Shown: positions 1 to 10,635 of the stretch, piece after piece | Layout of the letters: each line of letters opens with the position of its first letter | Numbering within the stretch: position 1 is the first letter of the stretch | DNA from: Enterobacter asburiae | GTDB lineage: Bacteria; Pseudomonadota; Gammaproteobacteria; Enterobacterales; Enterobacteriaceae | Direction: 5' to 3' | Length of the DNA: 64,000 nucleotides | NCBI RefSeq assembly: GCF_021440515.1 | Contig: NZ_JAKCMV010000032.1 | Coordinates: forward strand, 1 to 64,000 | Program-made: the position numbers and the translations under genes | The notes under the pieces: generated by a model | Seen by the model: only the letters and a program-made list of their open reading frames with translations | Database searches by the model: none | Told to the model about the DNA's origin: nothing

Positions 1-477
1 TCACCCTCCGTAATTACAGCGGAGATACTATTCTAAGTGATGCAAATTAGGTTCAAAAATAAATGTAATGAAATGATTATTTTTATTTCAAAATGTTTCA
101 ATAGATCTCTTTATTTTTCATGTGTATAGGTTTTGATAAATCATTAATATTTAATATATTTAAATTATTCAGATAGTTATAGGGTTTTTTAAGACTTTCA
201 TTCATGTATCACACAAATGAGTGTCGCAAATAAATGCCCTTTGCTATTTGTGCTAATTATATTTGACTGTCATAAACAAAACGTCACTCACAAATAATCA
301 ATTGAAGTTAAGAGTATTAATTCAAGCAGTGCATTAAATACACAATCGTGCAGGGGCTAACGACAACATCATCCGCGTAAAAGGATCCGCTCGCTTATTT
401 TCTTTTAAGCGGGACGAGGCGAGTGTCAGGCGCAGGGAAAGTTGATAATGTAGCCGTTTTCAGAACAGGAGATGACG
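1..477. other. AT-rich intergenic stretch before yedJ
   Basis: No convincing coding region is visible. The first 350 bases are AT-rich with many short T and A runs, unlike the GC-richer genes that follow, and read as promoter-type or decayed spacer DNA. A small imperfect stem occurs near 391-413 (GCTCGCTTA facing TTAAGCGGG). The ribosome binding site of yedJ lies at the right end. E. coli carries yedR and ompS beyond yedJ; nothing like them is seen here. Confidence 0.5.
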
Positions 478-1179
478 ATGGAACTCGCTCAGTGGCAGCA
501 GCGTTTTGAAGACTGGCTTGCGGCGCATCACGCTACCGACGATGCCGCACACGATATCTCCCATTTTCGCCGCGTCTGGATGACGGCAAAAAAAATCCTG
601 GAGAATGAAGACGCCGATCCGCTGGTGGTGCTCACCGCATGCTATTTCCATGACATCGTCAGCCTGCCGAAAAACGACCCGCAGCGCAGCCACTCTTCCC
701 ATATGGCGGCGCAAAAAACGCTTAAGATCCTGCGCCGTGATTTCCCGGACTTCCCGCCCGAGCGTTACGACGCCGTGGCCCACGCGATTGAAGCGCACAG
801 CTTTAGCGCCGGGATCGCGCCGCAAACGCGGGAGGCCAAAATTGTGCAGGACGCAGACAGGCTCGAAGCGCTGGGAGCGATTGGTCTGGCGCGCGTTTTT
901 GCCGTGTCGGGCGCGCTCGGCGTCGCGCTGTTCGATGCGCAGGATCCCTTTGCCGAATCCCGCGCGTTAGACGACAGGGCCTACGCGCTGGATCATTTCC
1001 AGACCAAGCTGCTGCGGTTACCCGAAACGATGCAAACGGCGGTGGGGCGCGAGCTGGCGCGGCATAACGCGGATTACCTGATTCAGTTTATGGCGAAACT
1101 GAGCGCCGAATTGCAGGGCGACTGTTTTGGTACGGACAGCCAGATCCTGAGCCGCTTTCGCCGCAGTGTGATGCCCTGA
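478..1179 (+). CDS. yedJ: YedJ, HD-domain phosphohydrolase
   Basis: A 233-residue soluble protein of the HD superfamily, metal-dependent phosphohydrolases that typically cleave phosphate monoesters or nucleotides. The order H...HD...H...D typical of the fold is visible: H28 in the [12 protein letters not shown] segment, the HD pair in [12 protein letters not shown], and the downstream D in [15 protein letters not shown]. The sequence follows E. coli YedJ along its length. An ATG at 472 is in frame, but the AGGAG at 467-471 is better spaced for the ATG at 478, which gives MELAQW and fits the E. coli N-terminus. It is followed by dcm in the same direction after 43 bases. The physiological substrate is unknown. 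Confidence 0.85.
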   Translation: MELAQWQQRFEDWLAAHHATDDAAHDISHFRRVWMTAKKILENEDADPLVVLTACYFHDIVSLPKNDPQRSHSSHMAAQKTLKILRRDFPDFPPERYDAVAHAIEAHSFSAGIAPQTREAKIVQDADRLEALGAIGLARVFAVSGALGVALFDAQDPFAESRALDDRAYALDHFQTKLLRLPETMQTAVGRELARHNADYLIQFMAKLSAELQGDCFGTDSQILSRFRRSVMP

Positions 1180-1222
1180 ACTGTGGTAATCTGTTTTAAG
1201 TCTTTATTGTCCGGTTAAAAGA

Positions 1223-2656
1223 ATGCAGGAAAATCGATCAGTGACCGAGCCCGCCCCAGCGCAGGCCGGGAAGTCAACGGCAGCGGTGCAGGCGTTACTG
1301 CGTCAGCTGCTGGATATCTATGATGTTAAAACCCTGGCAAACCAGCTCGTGGCGTGCGGTGAAAGCCACTGGAGCCCGGCCATTCTCAAAAGACTGCTTA
1401 CCAGCGAGCGGGCGGGGCATCGCCTCAGCGACGGCGAGTTTCGCTTTCTGCAAACCCTGCTTCCGCCTCCTCCGGCGGCGCACCCCAACTACGCGTTCCG
1501 GTTTATCGATCTCTTTGCCGGTATCGGCGGTATTCGCCACGGCTTTGAGGCCATCGGCGGCCAGTGCGTGTTTACCAGCGAATGGAACAAACACGCGGTG
1601 CGCACCTATAAAGCCAACTGGTATTGCGATCCCGAGGCGCACCAGTTTAACGCCGATATCCGCGAGGCCACGCTGAGCCATAAGCCCGGCGTGACGGACA
1701 GCGAAGCCGCTGAACATATTCGCCAGACCATCCCCGAGCACGACGTTCTGCTGGCGGGCTTCCCGTGCCAGCCGTTTTCGCTTGCCGGTGTGTCGAAGAA
1801 AAACGCCCTGGGCCGCGCCCACGGTTTTGCCTGCGACACCCAGGGGACGCTCTTTTTCGACGTGGCGCGCATCATTGACGCCCGCCGTCCCGCCATTTTC
1901 GTGCTGGAAAACGTCAAGAACCTCAAAAGCCACGACGGCGGCAAGACGTTTCGCATCATCATGCAGACCCTCGACGAGCTGGGCTATGACGTGGCGGATG
2001 CGCAGGATATGGGTGCGGACGATCCGAAAATTATCGACGGTAAACATTTTCTGCCCCAGCACCGCGAGCGCATCGTGCTGGTGGGGTTCCGCCGGGATCT
2101 AAACCTGAAGGGCGACTTTACCCTGCGCGATATTCCGTCGTTATATCCGGCGCGCCGCCCGACGGTGGCGGATCTGCTGGAGCCCGTCGTCGACGCGAAG
2201 TTCATCCTGACGCCGGTGCTGTGGAAGTACCTGTACCGCTACGCCAAAAAGCATCAGGCCAAAGGCAACGGGTTTGGGTTTGGCATGGTTGACCCCACCA
2301 ATCCACACAGCGTCACCCGCACGCTGTCGGCGCGCTACTATAAAGACGGCGCGGAAATTCTGATCGACAGAGGCTGGAACAAGGCGCTGGGCGAGCAGAA
2401 TTTTGACGACCCTGAAAATCAGCGCCATCGCCCGCGCCGCTTAACCCCGCGCGAGTGCGCGCGGCTGATGGGATTTGAATCGCTACAGGGCTACAGCTTC
2501 CGCATTCCGGTGTCGGACACCCAGGCCTACCGCCAGTTTGGTAACTCGGTGGTGGTGCCGGCGTTTGCGGCGGTGGCGAAACTGCTGTCCTCGCGCATCA
2601 GGCAGGCCGTGGCGCTGCGCGAAAGTGAGGCCGTCGATGGCGGACGTACACGATAA
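1223..2656 (+). CDS. dcm: Dcm, DNA (cytosine-5) methyltransferase
   Basis: Methylates the inner cytosine of CCWGG using S-adenosylmethionine. The 477 residues carry the C5-methyltransferase motifs in order: motif [11 protein letters not shown] (about 94-103), motif IV with the catalytic Cys182 in GFPCQPFS, motif VI ENVKNL, motif [15 protein letters not shown], the variable target-recognition region, and motif X GNSVVVP near the C-terminus. The N-terminal 90 residues form the Dcm-specific extension. The start MQEN matches E. coli Dcm. No restriction endonuclease gene is adjacent, so this is the solitary housekeeping methylase. Its 3' end overlaps vsr by 20 bases, the usual arrangement that couples methylation to repair. 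Confidence 0.97.
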   Translation: MQENRSVTEPAPAQAGKSTAAVQALLRQLLDIYDVKTLANQLVACGESHWSPAILKRLLTSERAGHRLSDGEFRFLQTLLPPPPAAHPNYAFRFIDLFAGIGGIRHGFEAIGGQCVFTSEWNKHAVRTYKANWYCDPEAHQFNADIREATLSHKPGVTDSEAAEHIRQTIPEHDVLLAGFPCQPFSLAGVSKKNALGRAHGFACDTQGTLFFDVARIIDARRPAIFVLENVKNLKSHDGGKTFRIIMQTLDELGYDVADAQDMGADDPKIIDGKHFLPQHRERIVLVGFRRDLNLKGDFTLRDIPSLYPARRPTVADLLEPVVDAKFILTPVLWKYLYRYAKKHQAKGNGFGFGMVDPTNPHSVTRTLSARYYKDGAEILIDRGWNKALGEQNFDDPENQRHRPRRLTPRECARLMGFESLQGYSFRIPVSDTQAYRQFGNSVVVPAFAAVAKLLSSRIRQAVALRESEAVDGGRTR

Positions 2657-3131
2657 GGCCACCCGCAGTAAAAACATGCGGGCGATTGGCACGCGTGACA
2701 CCGCCATAGAAAAGCGCCTGGCAGGGCTGCTCGGCCAGGCCGGGTTTGACTTTCGGGTGCAGGATGCCGCGCTTGCCGGGCGTCCTGATTTCGTTATCGA
2801 TCAGTATCAGTGCATTCTCTTTACCCACGGCTGCTTCTGGCATCATCACGACTGCTACCTTTTTAAAGTCCCGGCGACCCGCACCGGCTTCTGGCTGGAG
2901 AAAATCGGCAAAAACGTAGAGCGGGATAAGCGGGACATTGACGCGCTGCTGGCACAGGGCTGGCGGGTAATGGTGGTCTGGGAATGCGCGCTGCGCGGCA
3001 GGCTGAAGCTGAGTGACGTCGAGTTGACCGAGCGGCTGGAGGAGTGGATCTGCGGCGGCGGTCAGACCGCGCAGATCGATACGCAGGGGATTACGGTTTC
3101 TCTGCCCCACAGGGCGCCACCGCAGGCTTAG
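2637..3131 (+). CDS. vsr: Vsr, very-short-patch repair endonuclease
   Basis: Nicks 5' of the mismatched T in T:G pairs that arise when Dcm-made 5-methylcytosine deaminates, starting very-short-patch repair with MutS, MutL and DNA polymerase I. The 164 residues show E25, D51 (RPDFVID), H64 and H69 ([13 protein letters not shown]) at the positions known for E. coli Vsr catalysis and magnesium binding, and the Cys/His zinc site. The ATG at 2637 lies inside the end of dcm, as in E. coli. The C-terminus is a few residues longer than in E. coli (156), and the last 41 bases overlap the 3' end of convergent yedA. Confidence 0.95.
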   Translation: MADVHDKATRSKNMRAIGTRDTAIEKRLAGLLGQAGFDFRVQDAALAGRPDFVIDQYQCILFTHGCFWHHHDCYLFKVPATRTGFWLEKIGKNVERDKRDIDALLAQGWRVMVVWECALRGRLKLSDVELTERLEEWICGGGQTAQIDTQGITVSLPHRAPPQA

Positions 3132-4005
3132 CGGGCAGCAAATACTTGCCAAGCGTCACCAGCACCACCGCCAGAATAATCACCCCGAGCGCCAGCCATT
3201 CCACCGACGAGAGCGTTTCGCCCGCAAATCCGGTTCCCAGTAGGACGGCAACCACCGGGTTGACGTAGGCATAGCTGGTTGCCACCGCAGGCGAAACGTT
3301 GCGGATCAGGAACATATAGGCGTTGATGGCGATAACAGAGCCGAAAATTGCCAGATACCCCACCGCCAGGAAGCCCGATACGTCCGGCATCGCCGTCAGG
3401 GTTTCACCCGTCAGCGCCGAGCCGATCAGCAGCACAATACCCGCCGCGAGCATCTCGATCGCGCCCGCCATCATGCCCGTTGGCAGCTCAATGCGCGACC
3501 CGAGCACGGAACCGAACGCCCAGCTCATCGAGCCGATCATGATGATCAGCGCCCCCCACGGGTTGCCGCTCAGGTTGCCGCCGCTGTTGAGCAGGATAAT
3601 GCCCGCCAGCCCGATGCCGATCCCCATCCATTCAAGCTTGCGGGTGCGGATGCCGAACAGACGGCTAAAGCAGAGGGTAAACAGCGGCACGGTAGCCACC
3701 ACCACCGCGGCAATGCCGGAGGGAACGTTCTGGTGCTCGGCAATAGTCACCGCGCCGTTACCCACCGCCAGCAGCAGCAGGCCAATCAGGGCCGCGTTCA
3801 GCATCGGGCGCAGCGGAGGCAGCTTATGGCCGCGCAGCAGTAAAAACGCGGTAAGCAGAACGCCCGCAGAAAGAAAACGGATCCCCGCCATCATTAGCGG
3901 CGGCCAGCTCTCCACGCCGATTCGGATAACGAAATAGGTTGAACCCCAGATGATATACAGCGCAAAAAGCGCTCCAGTGAGCGGTAATAATTGCCGGAAA
4001 CGCAT
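3091..4005 (-). CDS. yedA: YedA, EamA/DMT-family transporter
   Basis: An inner-membrane protein of 304 residues with about ten hydrophobic segments in two EamA repeats (drug/metabolite transporter superfamily). It closely follows E. coli YedA, for example in LYIIWGSTYFVIRIGVESWPP cut to its core IIWGSTYF. The substrate is not established; export of small metabolites is the family role. The reading frame opens upstream at 4038, but the ATG at 4005 (MRFRQLLP) matches E. coli and has a GAGGG five bases ahead, whereas the earlier ATG has no clear ribosome binding site. The gene is convergent with vsr and divergent from yedI. Confidence 0.85.
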   Translation of the reverse strand: MRFRQLLPLTGALFALYIIWGSTYFVIRIGVESWPPLMMAGIRFLSAGVLLTAFLLLRGHKLPPLRPMLNAALIGLLLLAVGNGAVTIAEHQNVPSGIAAVVVATVPLFTLCFSRLFGIRTRKLEWMGIGIGLAGIILLNSGGNLSGNPWGALIIMIGSMSWAFGSVLGSRIELPTGMMAGAIEMLAAGIVLLIGSALTGETLTAMPDVSGFLAVGYLAIFGSVIAINAYMFLIRNVSPAVATSYAYVNPVVAVLLGTGFAGETLSSVEWLALGVIILAVVLVTLGKYLLPAKPAVAPCGAEKP

Positions 4006-4183
4006 AGTCCCTCGCGACGGAATAAAAAGGTCGCTCATAGTAAACGTGAAAACTATCCCGCTGGCGAGTGCTTTAATTGTGTGGTGGATGTGAATTTTTT
4101 GTTGACTTGATGTGCCTGTTTCCGGGTTTCACCTTTTGTTCCATACTATTCACTTAATTACCAAAAAAAGAAGGATAGAGATT

Positions 4184-5095
4184 TTGGCAGGAAGTAGCTT
4201 ATTAACATTGCTTGATGATATTGCCACCTTACTGGATGACATTTCAGTCATGGGAAAACTGGCGGCGAAAAAGACCGCCGGGGTGCTGGGGGATGATTTA
4301 TCGCTCAATGCTCAGCAGGTGACCGGAGTGCGGGCAAACCGCGAACTGCCGGTCGTCTGGGGCGTGGCAAAGGGATCGTTTCTCAACAAGGTCATACTGG
4401 TTCCGCTGGCGCTGCTGATCAGCGCCTTTATCCCCTGGGCGATCACGCCGCTGCTGATGGTCGGCGGGGCATTCCTCTGCTTTGAAGGGGTGGAGAAGGT
4501 GCTGGATACCTTTGCCGCCCGGAAGGAGAAGGAAACGCCGCAGGCGCGCCAGCAGCGTCTGGAGGCGGTTGCCGCGCAGGATCCTAAAGCGTTTGAGCGC
4601 GATAAAATCAAAGGCGCGATTCGCACCGACTTTATCCTGTCGGCGGAAATCGTCGCCATCACCCTGGGGATCGTATCGGAATCACCGCTCCTCAATCAGG
4701 TACTGATCCTCTCCGGCATCGCCATCCTGGTGACCGTTGGGGTGTATGGCCTGGTGGGGATCATCGTTAAGCTGGACGATATGGGGTACTGGCTGGCGGA
4801 TAAATCCAGCACCATCGCGCAGGCGGTGGGCAAGGTGTTACTGGTGCTTGCTCCCTGGCTGATGAAGATTTTGTCGGTGGTCGGCACGCTGGCGATGTTC
4901 CTCGTCGGCGGCGGTATCGTGGTGCATGGGATCGCGCCGCTGCATCACGCGATTGAACATTTCGCCACGGCTCAGGGCGCGGTGGTAGCGGCCATTCTGC
5001 CTGTGCTGGTTAATCTTGTAATAGGTTTTATCATTGGCGCAATTGTCGTCGCGGTTGTGAAAGGCATTGAAAAAGCGCGCGGAAAGTCGCATTAA
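4184..5095 (+). CDS. yedI: YedI, DUF808 inner-membrane protein (TTG start)
   Basis: A 303-residue polytopic membrane protein of the DUF808 family with at least six hydrophobic segments, conserved along its length with E. coli YedI. Function unknown. The start is a TTG at 4184: it gives [12 protein letters not shown], the conserved N-terminus, and sits eight bases after AAGGA (4171-4175). An ATG at 4112 in the same frame would add 24 residues with no family support. It lies alone between divergent yedA and yodC. Confidence 0.82.
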   Translation: MAGSSLLTLLDDIATLLDDISVMGKLAAKKTAGVLGDDLSLNAQQVTGVRANRELPVVWGVAKGSFLNKVILVPLALLISAFIPWAITPLLMVGGAFLCFEGVEKVLDTFAARKEKETPQARQQRLEAVAAQDPKAFERDKIKGAIRTDFILSAEIVAITLGIVSESPLLNQVLILSGIAILVTVGVYGLVGIIVKLDDMGYWLADKSSTIAQAVGKVLLVLAPWLMKILSVVGTLAMFLVGGGIVVHGIAPLHHAIEHFATAQGAVVAAILPVLVNLVIGFIIGAIVVAVVKGIEKARGKSH

Positions 5096-5173
5096 TTGTC
5101 TGGGATTTCATGATGCAAAAAGGCCATTCCTCGACTAAATTGAAACAGTTTCACCCTGATAGAGGAGGCAGGT

Positions 5174-5356
5174 ATGGTCTTTTTGGTCAGTGATGAAGTT
5201 AAGCCCAAGAATGGCGGTCCACGCATGATCGTCACCGGGTACTCCAGCGGTATGGTGGAGTGTCGGTGGCACGATGGTTTTGGCATCAAGCGGGAGGCTT
5301 TTCGTGAGGACGAGCTGTTGCCAGGGGAAGGGCGGCAACAGCGCGACAAGGCTTAA
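5174..5356 (+). CDS. yodC: YodC, small DUF2158 protein
   Basis: A 60-residue protein of the YodC/DUF2158 family, a small beta-rich fold with the conserved core GGPRMIVTGYSSGMVECRW. Function unknown. A strong GAGGAGG lies just ahead of the ATG. It is followed within ten bases by a rho-independent terminator, so it is probably a single-gene unit. The related small protein DsrB, also in this window, has a comparable size and a similar beta-rich look. Confidence 0.82.
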   Translation: MVFLVSDEVKPKNGGPRMIVTGYSSGMVECRWHDGFGIKREAFREDELLPGEGRQQRDKA

Positions 5357-5364
5357 TCACGTAA

Positions 5365-5388
5365 CGCCCGGCCTGTCCGGGCGTTTTT
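5365..5388 (+). terminator. Rho-independent terminator after yodC
   Basis: A seven-base stem, CGCCCGG facing CCGGGCG, with a five-base loop and a run of five T, placed nine bases after the yodC stop. Confidence 0.85.
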
Positions 5389-5472
5389 ACTGGTGAATCG
5401 GTTTATCGTACTGCATGTTTTCGCGCACGGAAGAGGGCGCGAGGGATGTGGGGTAGCCATCAGGGAGTGTGT

Positions 5473-7170
5473 GTGCAGCGCGATACCTATGTTGAGAAAC
5501 GAACTTTTCTGCAATGGCTGCAAAAGCGCAGCAATCCTGGCCTGATTGTTAACCTCTGTTTTCTGGTGGTGCTTATCTTCTCCACGCTGCTGACCTGGCG
5601 CGAAGTGGTGGTGCTGGAAGGGGCGTATATCGCCAGCCAGCGTAACCATCTCGAAACCGTCGCCAGCTCCCTCGACAGGCAGCTACAGTTCAGCGTCGAT
5701 AAGCTGCTGTTTTTCCGCCACGGTATGAACGATGCGCTGCACATGCCGCTCTCCTTCAACGTGCTGCACGATGCGGTGTCACGTTTTCAGAAATTGCGCA
5801 CTATCCCTGCCTGGCAGCTGGCGGTCGACAAAGATCGCACCTTGCCGATAAACGGTGTCTCCGACGAGTTTGTCAAGAAAACCACGCTGCTGAACCGCGA
5901 CGATACGCTTACCAATAACGAGCTGTCTGCCGCGCTGGAGCTGGGCTATTTACTGCGTCTGGGCTCCAATACCCGGCGGGAGGAGCGGATCGTGTACGTG
6001 TCACGCGCCGGGTTTTATCTCGCCACCGATACCGCTTCCGAGGCGAACGACATCGTGCCTCGCTACTATCAGCTGGTTACCCAGCAGTGGTTCACCCAGC
6101 AGTCTGAGCGTGTAAACCGCTCCCGCGCCGTGCGCTGGTTTATCTCGCCTCCGTCCACCTGGACCGGCAACGAGCAGGCGATCACTGCCAGCGTGCCTAT
6201 CTACTACGACCATCACTGGTACGGCGTGGTGGCGATGGATTTCTCCCTTAAGACCATGCAGCGTCTGCTGCGGGATGCCACCTCTGACCGCTCGGAGGGG
6301 GAGTATCAGCTGTACGACACCCGGCTGAACCTGATTGCCTCGTCGGCGAACGGCGCGACCGAACTCAACCGTTTCGATCAGCCAGAACTGGCGCAGATAG
6401 CCAGCGCCATTGCAGGCGACACGCACGGCAGCCTGCGTCTGGGCAGCCGCTTCGTGAGCTGGGAACGGCTCGACCATTTCGATGGCGTGATGCTGCGCGT
6501 TCATACGCTGCACGACGGCGTGCGCGGTGATTTTGGCAGCATCAGTATCGTCCTCGCGCTGCTGTGGGCGCTGTTTAGCGCCATGCTGCTGATCTCCTGG
6601 CTGGTGATCCGCCGTATGGTCAGCAACATGTACGCGCTTCAGAGCACCCTGCAATGGCAGGCGTGGCACGATCCGCTGACCCGGCTCAACAATCGCGGGG
6701 CGCTGTTTGAGCGCGCGAAAATCCTGGCGAAGAAGTGCGAGCAGCAGCTACTGCCCTATTCGGTCATCCAGATAGACCTCGACCATTTTAAGAGCATCAA
6801 CGACCGCTTCGGTCATCAGGCGGGGGATAAGGTGCTGTCGCACGCGGCGGGGCTGATTGCCAGCGGGCTGCGCGGTAACGACGTGGCCGGGCGCGTGGGG
6901 GGCGAAGAGTTTTGCGTGGTGCTGCCTGGCATCGCGCTGCCGCAGGCGACGGAGATTGCCGAGCGGATCCGCCAGCACATTAACAGCAAAGAGATCCTGG
7001 TGAAAAAGAGCACCACTCTCCGCGTGAGCGCCTCGCTCGGGGTAAGCTGCGCGCATGAGAAAGGCAACTACGATTTCGAGCAGCTCCAGTCGATCGCCGA
7101 CGCAAGGCTTTATCAGGCCAAACGGCGCGGGCGCAATCAGGTGGTGCGGGACGATGAGGTCAGGAAGTGA
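5473..7170 (+). CDS. dgcQ: DgcQ (YedQ), membrane diguanylate cyclase
   Basis: Makes cyclic di-GMP from two GTP, which favours cellulose/biofilm and opposes motility. Order of parts: a cytoplasmic N-terminus, a first membrane helix near residues 22-45 ([19 protein letters not shown]), a large periplasmic sensor region, a second helix near 350-375, then a GGDEF domain with the intact active-site loop GGEEF at 476-480 and the upstream [18 protein letters not shown] nucleotide site. The GTG at 5473, six bases after AGGGA, gives MQRDTYVEK, which resembles the E. coli start and yields 565 residues (E. coli 564). An ATG at 5446 is less well spaced. Its 3' end overlaps convergent yedP by 34 bases. 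It sits near rcsA and dsrA, themselves biofilm and stress regulators. Confidence 0.9.
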   Translation: MQRDTYVEKRTFLQWLQKRSNPGLIVNLCFLVVLIFSTLLTWREVVVLEGAYIASQRNHLETVASSLDRQLQFSVDKLLFFRHGMNDALHMPLSFNVLHDAVSRFQKLRTIPAWQLAVDKDRTLPINGVSDEFVKKTTLLNRDDTLTNNELSAALELGYLLRLGSNTRREERIVYVSRAGFYLATDTASEANDIVPRYYQLVTQQWFTQQSERVNRSRAVRWFISPPSTWTGNEQAITASVPIYYDHHWYGVVAMDFSLKTMQRLLRDATSDRSEGEYQLYDTRLNLIASSANGATELNRFDQPELAQIASAIAGDTHGSLRLGSRFVSWERLDHFDGVMLRVHTLHDGVRGDFGSISIVLALLWALFSAMLLISWLVIRRMVSNMYALQSTLQWQAWHDPLTRLNNRGALFERAKILAKKCEQQLLPYSVIQIDLDHFKSINDRFGHQAGDKVLSHAAGLIASGLRGNDVAGRVGGEEFCVVLPGIALPQATEIAERIRQHINSKEILVKKSTTLRVSASLGVSCAHEKGNYDFEQLQSIADARLYQAKRRGRNQVVRDDEVRK

Positions 7171-7964
7171 TCCAGCCCTTCATGCCAGCCTGCCGGGCCG
7201 GGAAGGGCGGTGTGGTACACCCGATGCGGGTTATCATCTTTTAGCGGCACGCCGTGCCGGTTAATGCCTTTTACGACTACAGCGAAATCTACGCCATCCA
7301 GAAGCGGCGCATCGTTAGGCCCATCCCCCAGCCCCAGCGTGGTGGGCGTTAACCCCTCCAGCGTGCGGTACTGCTCGATTAACCACTTAACCGCACGGTC
7401 TTTACCCTGGCCGGCGTCGAGGACGTGCCAGAAGCGGGCGCCCTGAACCATTTTCAGGCCGTGTCGGGCTAATGTCTCTTCAAAGCGCGCCATCTGCTCG
7501 TCGCTGTCGCGCCAGATCAGAGTCACCGACGCTTCATGCCTGCGCGCCAGCAGGGCGCGGGTGCGGTTCAGTCCGGTCCACTCCTCAATGACGCGCTCGT
7601 CAACGTCATCAAAGGTGGTGAATTTGTAGCCTGCCTCCAGCCGCGCCGCGTCGATTATCGCTCGAATGTCATCGTGAGGTTTTCCGGCAATGATGCGGGG
7701 CGATGAGGGATGGGTGTTCCAGCGCGCGTCCAGCTGAATCACCGCGCCGTTTTCGGCAATAAAGGGCAAGCCGGCCAGGCCCAGTTCCTCCTGGATGGCC
7801 ATTATTTCCGCCGCCGTTTTGCTGCTACAGAGAATGACCGGGATCTGACCGTCCTGAAGTCTCTCCAGCCAGGGCCGCGCCTCCTGCCAGTCATAGGTGT
7901 GGATATCCAGCAGCGTACCGTCAAGGTCGGTAAAAATCAGCAGAGGGTCCTGTAGTGAAAGCAT
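7137..7964 (-). CDS. yedP: YedP, mannosyl-3-phosphoglycerate phosphatase family (HAD)
   Basis: A 275-residue HAD-superfamily phosphatase of the mannosyl-3-phosphoglycerate phosphatase (MPGP) branch, which in thermophiles and other organisms makes the solute mannosylglycerate. Motif I is [10 protein letters not shown] with the nucleophile Asp, motif II the SS of ILCSSKT, motif [15 protein letters not shown]. No mannosyl-3-phosphoglycerate synthase is visible nearby, so the true substrate in enterics is open. The ATG at 7964 has a GGAG six bases upstream; the frame opens further up at 7991 without a site. A perfect RcsAB-type box lies 32 bases upstream of the start. Confidence 0.85.
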   Translation of the reverse strand: MLSLQDPLLIFTDLDGTLLDIHTYDWQEARPWLERLQDGQIPVILCSSKTAAEIMAIQEELGLAGLPFIAENGAVIQLDARWNTHPSSPRIIAGKPHDDIRAIIDAARLEAGYKFTTFDDVDERVIEEWTGLNRTRALLARRHEASVTLIWRDSDEQMARFEETLARHGLKMVQGARFWHVLDAGQGKDRAVKWLIEQYRTLEGLTPTTLGLGDGPNDAPLLDGVDFAVVVKGINRHGVPLKDDNPHRVYHTALPGPAGWHEGLDHFLTSSSRTT

Positions 7965-7995
7965 AACGACTCCGGTTAAGATAAAACGCACAACC

Positions 7996-8009
7996 TAAGA
8001 ATATTCCTA
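7996..8009 (-). promoter_or_regulatory. RcsAB-type box upstream of yedP
   Basis: TAAGAATATTCCTA matches the published RcsAB consensus (TaAGaatatTCctA) at every position. It lies 32 bases upstream of the yedP start and about 160 bases from dsrA. Whether it activates or represses depends on an undetermined yedP promoter. Confidence 0.65.
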
Positions 8010-8136
8010 AAATAAATGCCGGGAAAAACGGCCATACTGCGGTAACGATCCCGCACAACCCGCTAGCGGCCTGCGATGATTCTCATTTCAAATACGAATA
8101 TCTACAAAAGATGATATGCATATCAAGAATATATCC

Positions 8137-8163
8137 TTGTTTTGCAAAATTGATGAAGATAAT
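8137..8163 (+). promoter_or_regulatory. Probable dsrA promoter
   Basis: TTGTTT at 8137-8142 and GATAAT at 8158-8163, 15 bases apart, end about six bases before the inferred 5' end of DsrA. The -10 element is convincing, the -35 and its short spacing less so. Confidence 0.5.
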
Positions 8164-8169
8164 GTGGAA

Positions 8170-8260
8170 CGCACATCAGATTTCCTGGTGTAACGAATTT
8201 TCAAGTGCTTCTTGCATAAGCAAGCTTGATCCCGGTCATCCCCATGACCGGGATTTTTTT
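8170..8260 (+). ncRNA. dsrA: DsrA small regulatory RNA
   Basis: An Hfq-dependent small RNA that in E. coli pairs with the rpoS leader to open its ribosome binding site and also lowers hns translation. The block from ACATCAGATTTCCTGGTG onward (8173), continuing TAACGAATTTT, AAGTGCTTCTTGC and TAAGCAAG, matches recalled E. coli DsrA nearly base for base, including the rpoS-pairing segment. The 3' end is an intrinsic terminator. Gene order yodD-dsrA-yedP is as in E. coli. The terminal stem has a different sequence from E. coli but keeps pairing. The 5' end is inferred by alignment, not mapped. Confidence 0.9.
8231..8260 (+). terminator. Terminator of dsrA
   Basis: A nine-base stem CCCGGTCAT facing ATGACCGGG with a CCCC loop and then ATTTTTTT. 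It forms the third stem-loop of DsrA and lies just after the yodD stop on the other strand. Confidence 0.88.
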
Positions 8261-8263
8261 CGC

Positions 8264-8808
<545 letters not shown>

Positions 8809-8923
8809 CGACGTGTCGGGCGGCGATGCGCGTGCCCGGCATCTGCGTTTCCAGAGAGAATTCAATGCAAAAATCTCTGGCGAGGCCAGAGATCAAAGGT
8901 AGAGTACGAAGGTAAGAATCTGA

Positions 8924-9547
8924 TTAGCGCATATTGACGAAAATGCCGTTGGTGACATTATCGGTCAGACGAACCACATGATAGATCACTTGCTTATTAT
9001 GCGTTTTAATTTTCCGCTTAATATTTCCTTTATGCGACGACACGGTTTTCGCTTTAATATTCATCTGGTCAGAAATCTGAATTGTCCCTTGTCCAGCCAT
9101 CCACATCCGTAACATACTCGATTCAGTTCTGCTTAATGATAGCGTGGGCAAGTTAACCACCCCTACATTCTTAACTTCTTTATTCAAATAATCACCCAAA
9201 ATGTCATCCAGCGACTCGGGCTTAATTGACTTAGAACTGATCAATAAATTTTTACGGACCAACAAATATTCGTCGAAATGAATATTTGCGATCGCCATAA
9301 AAACAATAAACAGGGTATCAGGATGCTGATTAATGATTTGCTTAATGTGCTGACTGTTGGCTGGATCGTGAATAAAACAGTCCTCATTAATAAACACCAC
9401 GCCTGGCTTAAGTGCTTCACAAGCGGTTGCAAGTTCATCAACGGTGTGGATATCGTTGATGTCTCTTTTTCGTACCCCTCTGCTTGCCAGGTACCCGGTT
9501 AACCCTAGCCGGGTGTAGCTGCATAAATCCATAATGATCGTTGACAT
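8924..9547 (-). CDS. rcsA: RcsA, LuxR-type capsule co-regulator
   Basis: A 207-residue transcription factor that pairs with RcsB at RcsAB boxes to activate colanic-acid capsule genes and repress flhDC; normally limited by Lon proteolysis and H-NS silencing. The N-terminal half is a receiver-like domain without a canonical phospho-acceptor; the C-terminal half holds the LuxR helix-turn-helix ([12 protein letters not shown]... [17 protein letters not shown], residues about 135-190). Length equals E. coli RcsA. It is AT-richer than its neighbours, fitting H-NS silencing. A matching RcsAB box lies about 255 bases upstream, consistent with autoregulation. Confidence 0.95.
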   Translation of the reverse strand: MSTIIMDLCSYTRLGLTGYLASRGVRKRDINDIHTVDELATACEALKPGVVFINEDCFIHDPANSQHIKQIINQHPDTLFIVFMAIANIHFDEYLLVRKNLLISSKSIKPESLDDILGDYLNKEVKNVGVVNLPTLSLSRTESSMLRMWMAGQGTIQISDQMNIKAKTVSSHKGNIKRKIKTHNKQVIYHVVRLTDNVTNGIFVNMR

Positions 9548-9801
9548 GGCATACCCTCACTCAATGCGTAACGATAATTCACCATCTGCCTGAGAGCTCA
9601 TAAACAGCCATACGGGATGGAAAAAAGTAATAAACCTGTGAGCATGACAAAGTCTTTCAGGCGGACTCACTATCCCGTAAAGTTACGTATAATTTGCCAG
9701 GAATCATCTTAAAGTAAAGTAAATATTAAGTATTGTGAGGTGCTTAGAAACAATTAAACCGCGCCAGATATATCCTGGTAGATGTTTTTAAGGTTTTATT
9801 T

Positions 9802-9815
9802 TAAGAATATCCTTA
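9802..9815 (-). promoter_or_regulatory. RcsAB box upstream of rcsA
   Basis: TAAGAATATCCTTA departs from the RcsAB consensus at two positions. It lies in the 295-base AT-rich gap between rcsA and fliR, where E. coli rcsA has its autoregulatory box. Confidence 0.65.
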
Positions 9816-9842
9816 GGAAAACAATAAAAAGAGTGCGGGTTA

Positions 9843-10628
9843 TTATTTGCGAGGTAATTCGCTGACAATATCCGCTAACAGGTTGAATATCTCGCTGAAT
9901 AAATGTTCACAGAACGGGGCGATAAGGGGCATCAGTAATGACATTAATAACAGACCGACCGTCAGCGTCACCGGAAAACCGATCACAAATACCGACAGCT
10001 GCGGGGCCATTCTGTTTAATAATCCTAAAGCGAGGTTGACCGTAAGCAGCAGCGTAATGATGGGGAGCGCCAGCATCAGGCCGTTGAGGAAAATCAGACC
10101 GGCGGCACGCACCAGCGCCAGGAAGGCGTTGCTGTTCACCGGGGACTCGCCAATCGGCAGGGTGTGGAAGGTATCCACCAGCATGGAAATCAGCCACAGG
10201 TGGCCGTTGAACGTCAAAAACAGCAGCATCGCCAGCAGGTCGATAATACGCGCCAGCACCGGCATGTTCAGGTGGCTGCCCGGATCGATGAAGGTGGCGA
10301 AGGATAAGCCCATTTGCAGGCCGATAAGCTCCCCGGCGGTACGCACGGCGGCAAACGCCAGCTGCATGGTAAAGCCCACGGCCACGCCAATCATCACCTG
10401 CTGCATGGCCACCCAGATGGCGTTTGCCGAGACAATCGGGATATCCACCGGAGGCAGCGACGGAGCGACGATTATAGTGATGACGATGCCCAGCCCGACC
10501 TTGACCCGCTTCGGAATCGACTTTTCGCTCAGCAGCGGGGCGGTTGAGATCAGCGCCATAATGCGCAGCAGCGGCCAGAAGTAGACCCCTACCCACTGAA
10601 CCCACTGGTCGCTGGTAATGTGCAGCAT
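9843..10628 (-). CDS. fliR: FliR, flagellar export gate protein
   Basis: An inner-membrane component of the flagellar type III export gate, where it assembles with FliP and FliQ into the entry pore. The 261 residues contain about six hydrophobic segments, with conserved motifs such as [27 protein letters not shown] and [16 protein letters not shown]. Length equals E. coli FliR. It is the last gene of the fliLMNOPQR unit, seven bases after fliQ. Confidence 0.95.
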   Translation of the reverse strand: MLHITSDQWVQWVGVYFWPLLRIMALISTAPLLSEKSIPKRVKVGLGIVITIIVAPSLPPVDIPIVSANAIWVAMQQVMIGVAVGFTMQLAFAAVRTAGELIGLQMGLSFATFIDPGSHLNMPVLARIIDLLAMLLFLTFNGHLWLISMLVDTFHTLPIGESPVNSNAFLALVRAAGLIFLNGLMLALPIITLLLTVNLALGLLNRMAPQLSVFVIGFPVTLTVGLLLMSLLMPLIAPFCEHLFSEIFNLLADIVSELPRK

Positions 10629-10635
10629 CGTCGTA

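Noticed and set aside
1223-3131. Restriction-modification system at dcm
   Set aside because: dcm and vsr form the housekeeping pair; flanking genes yedJ and yedA are not endonucleases, and Vsr is a mismatch-specific nickase.
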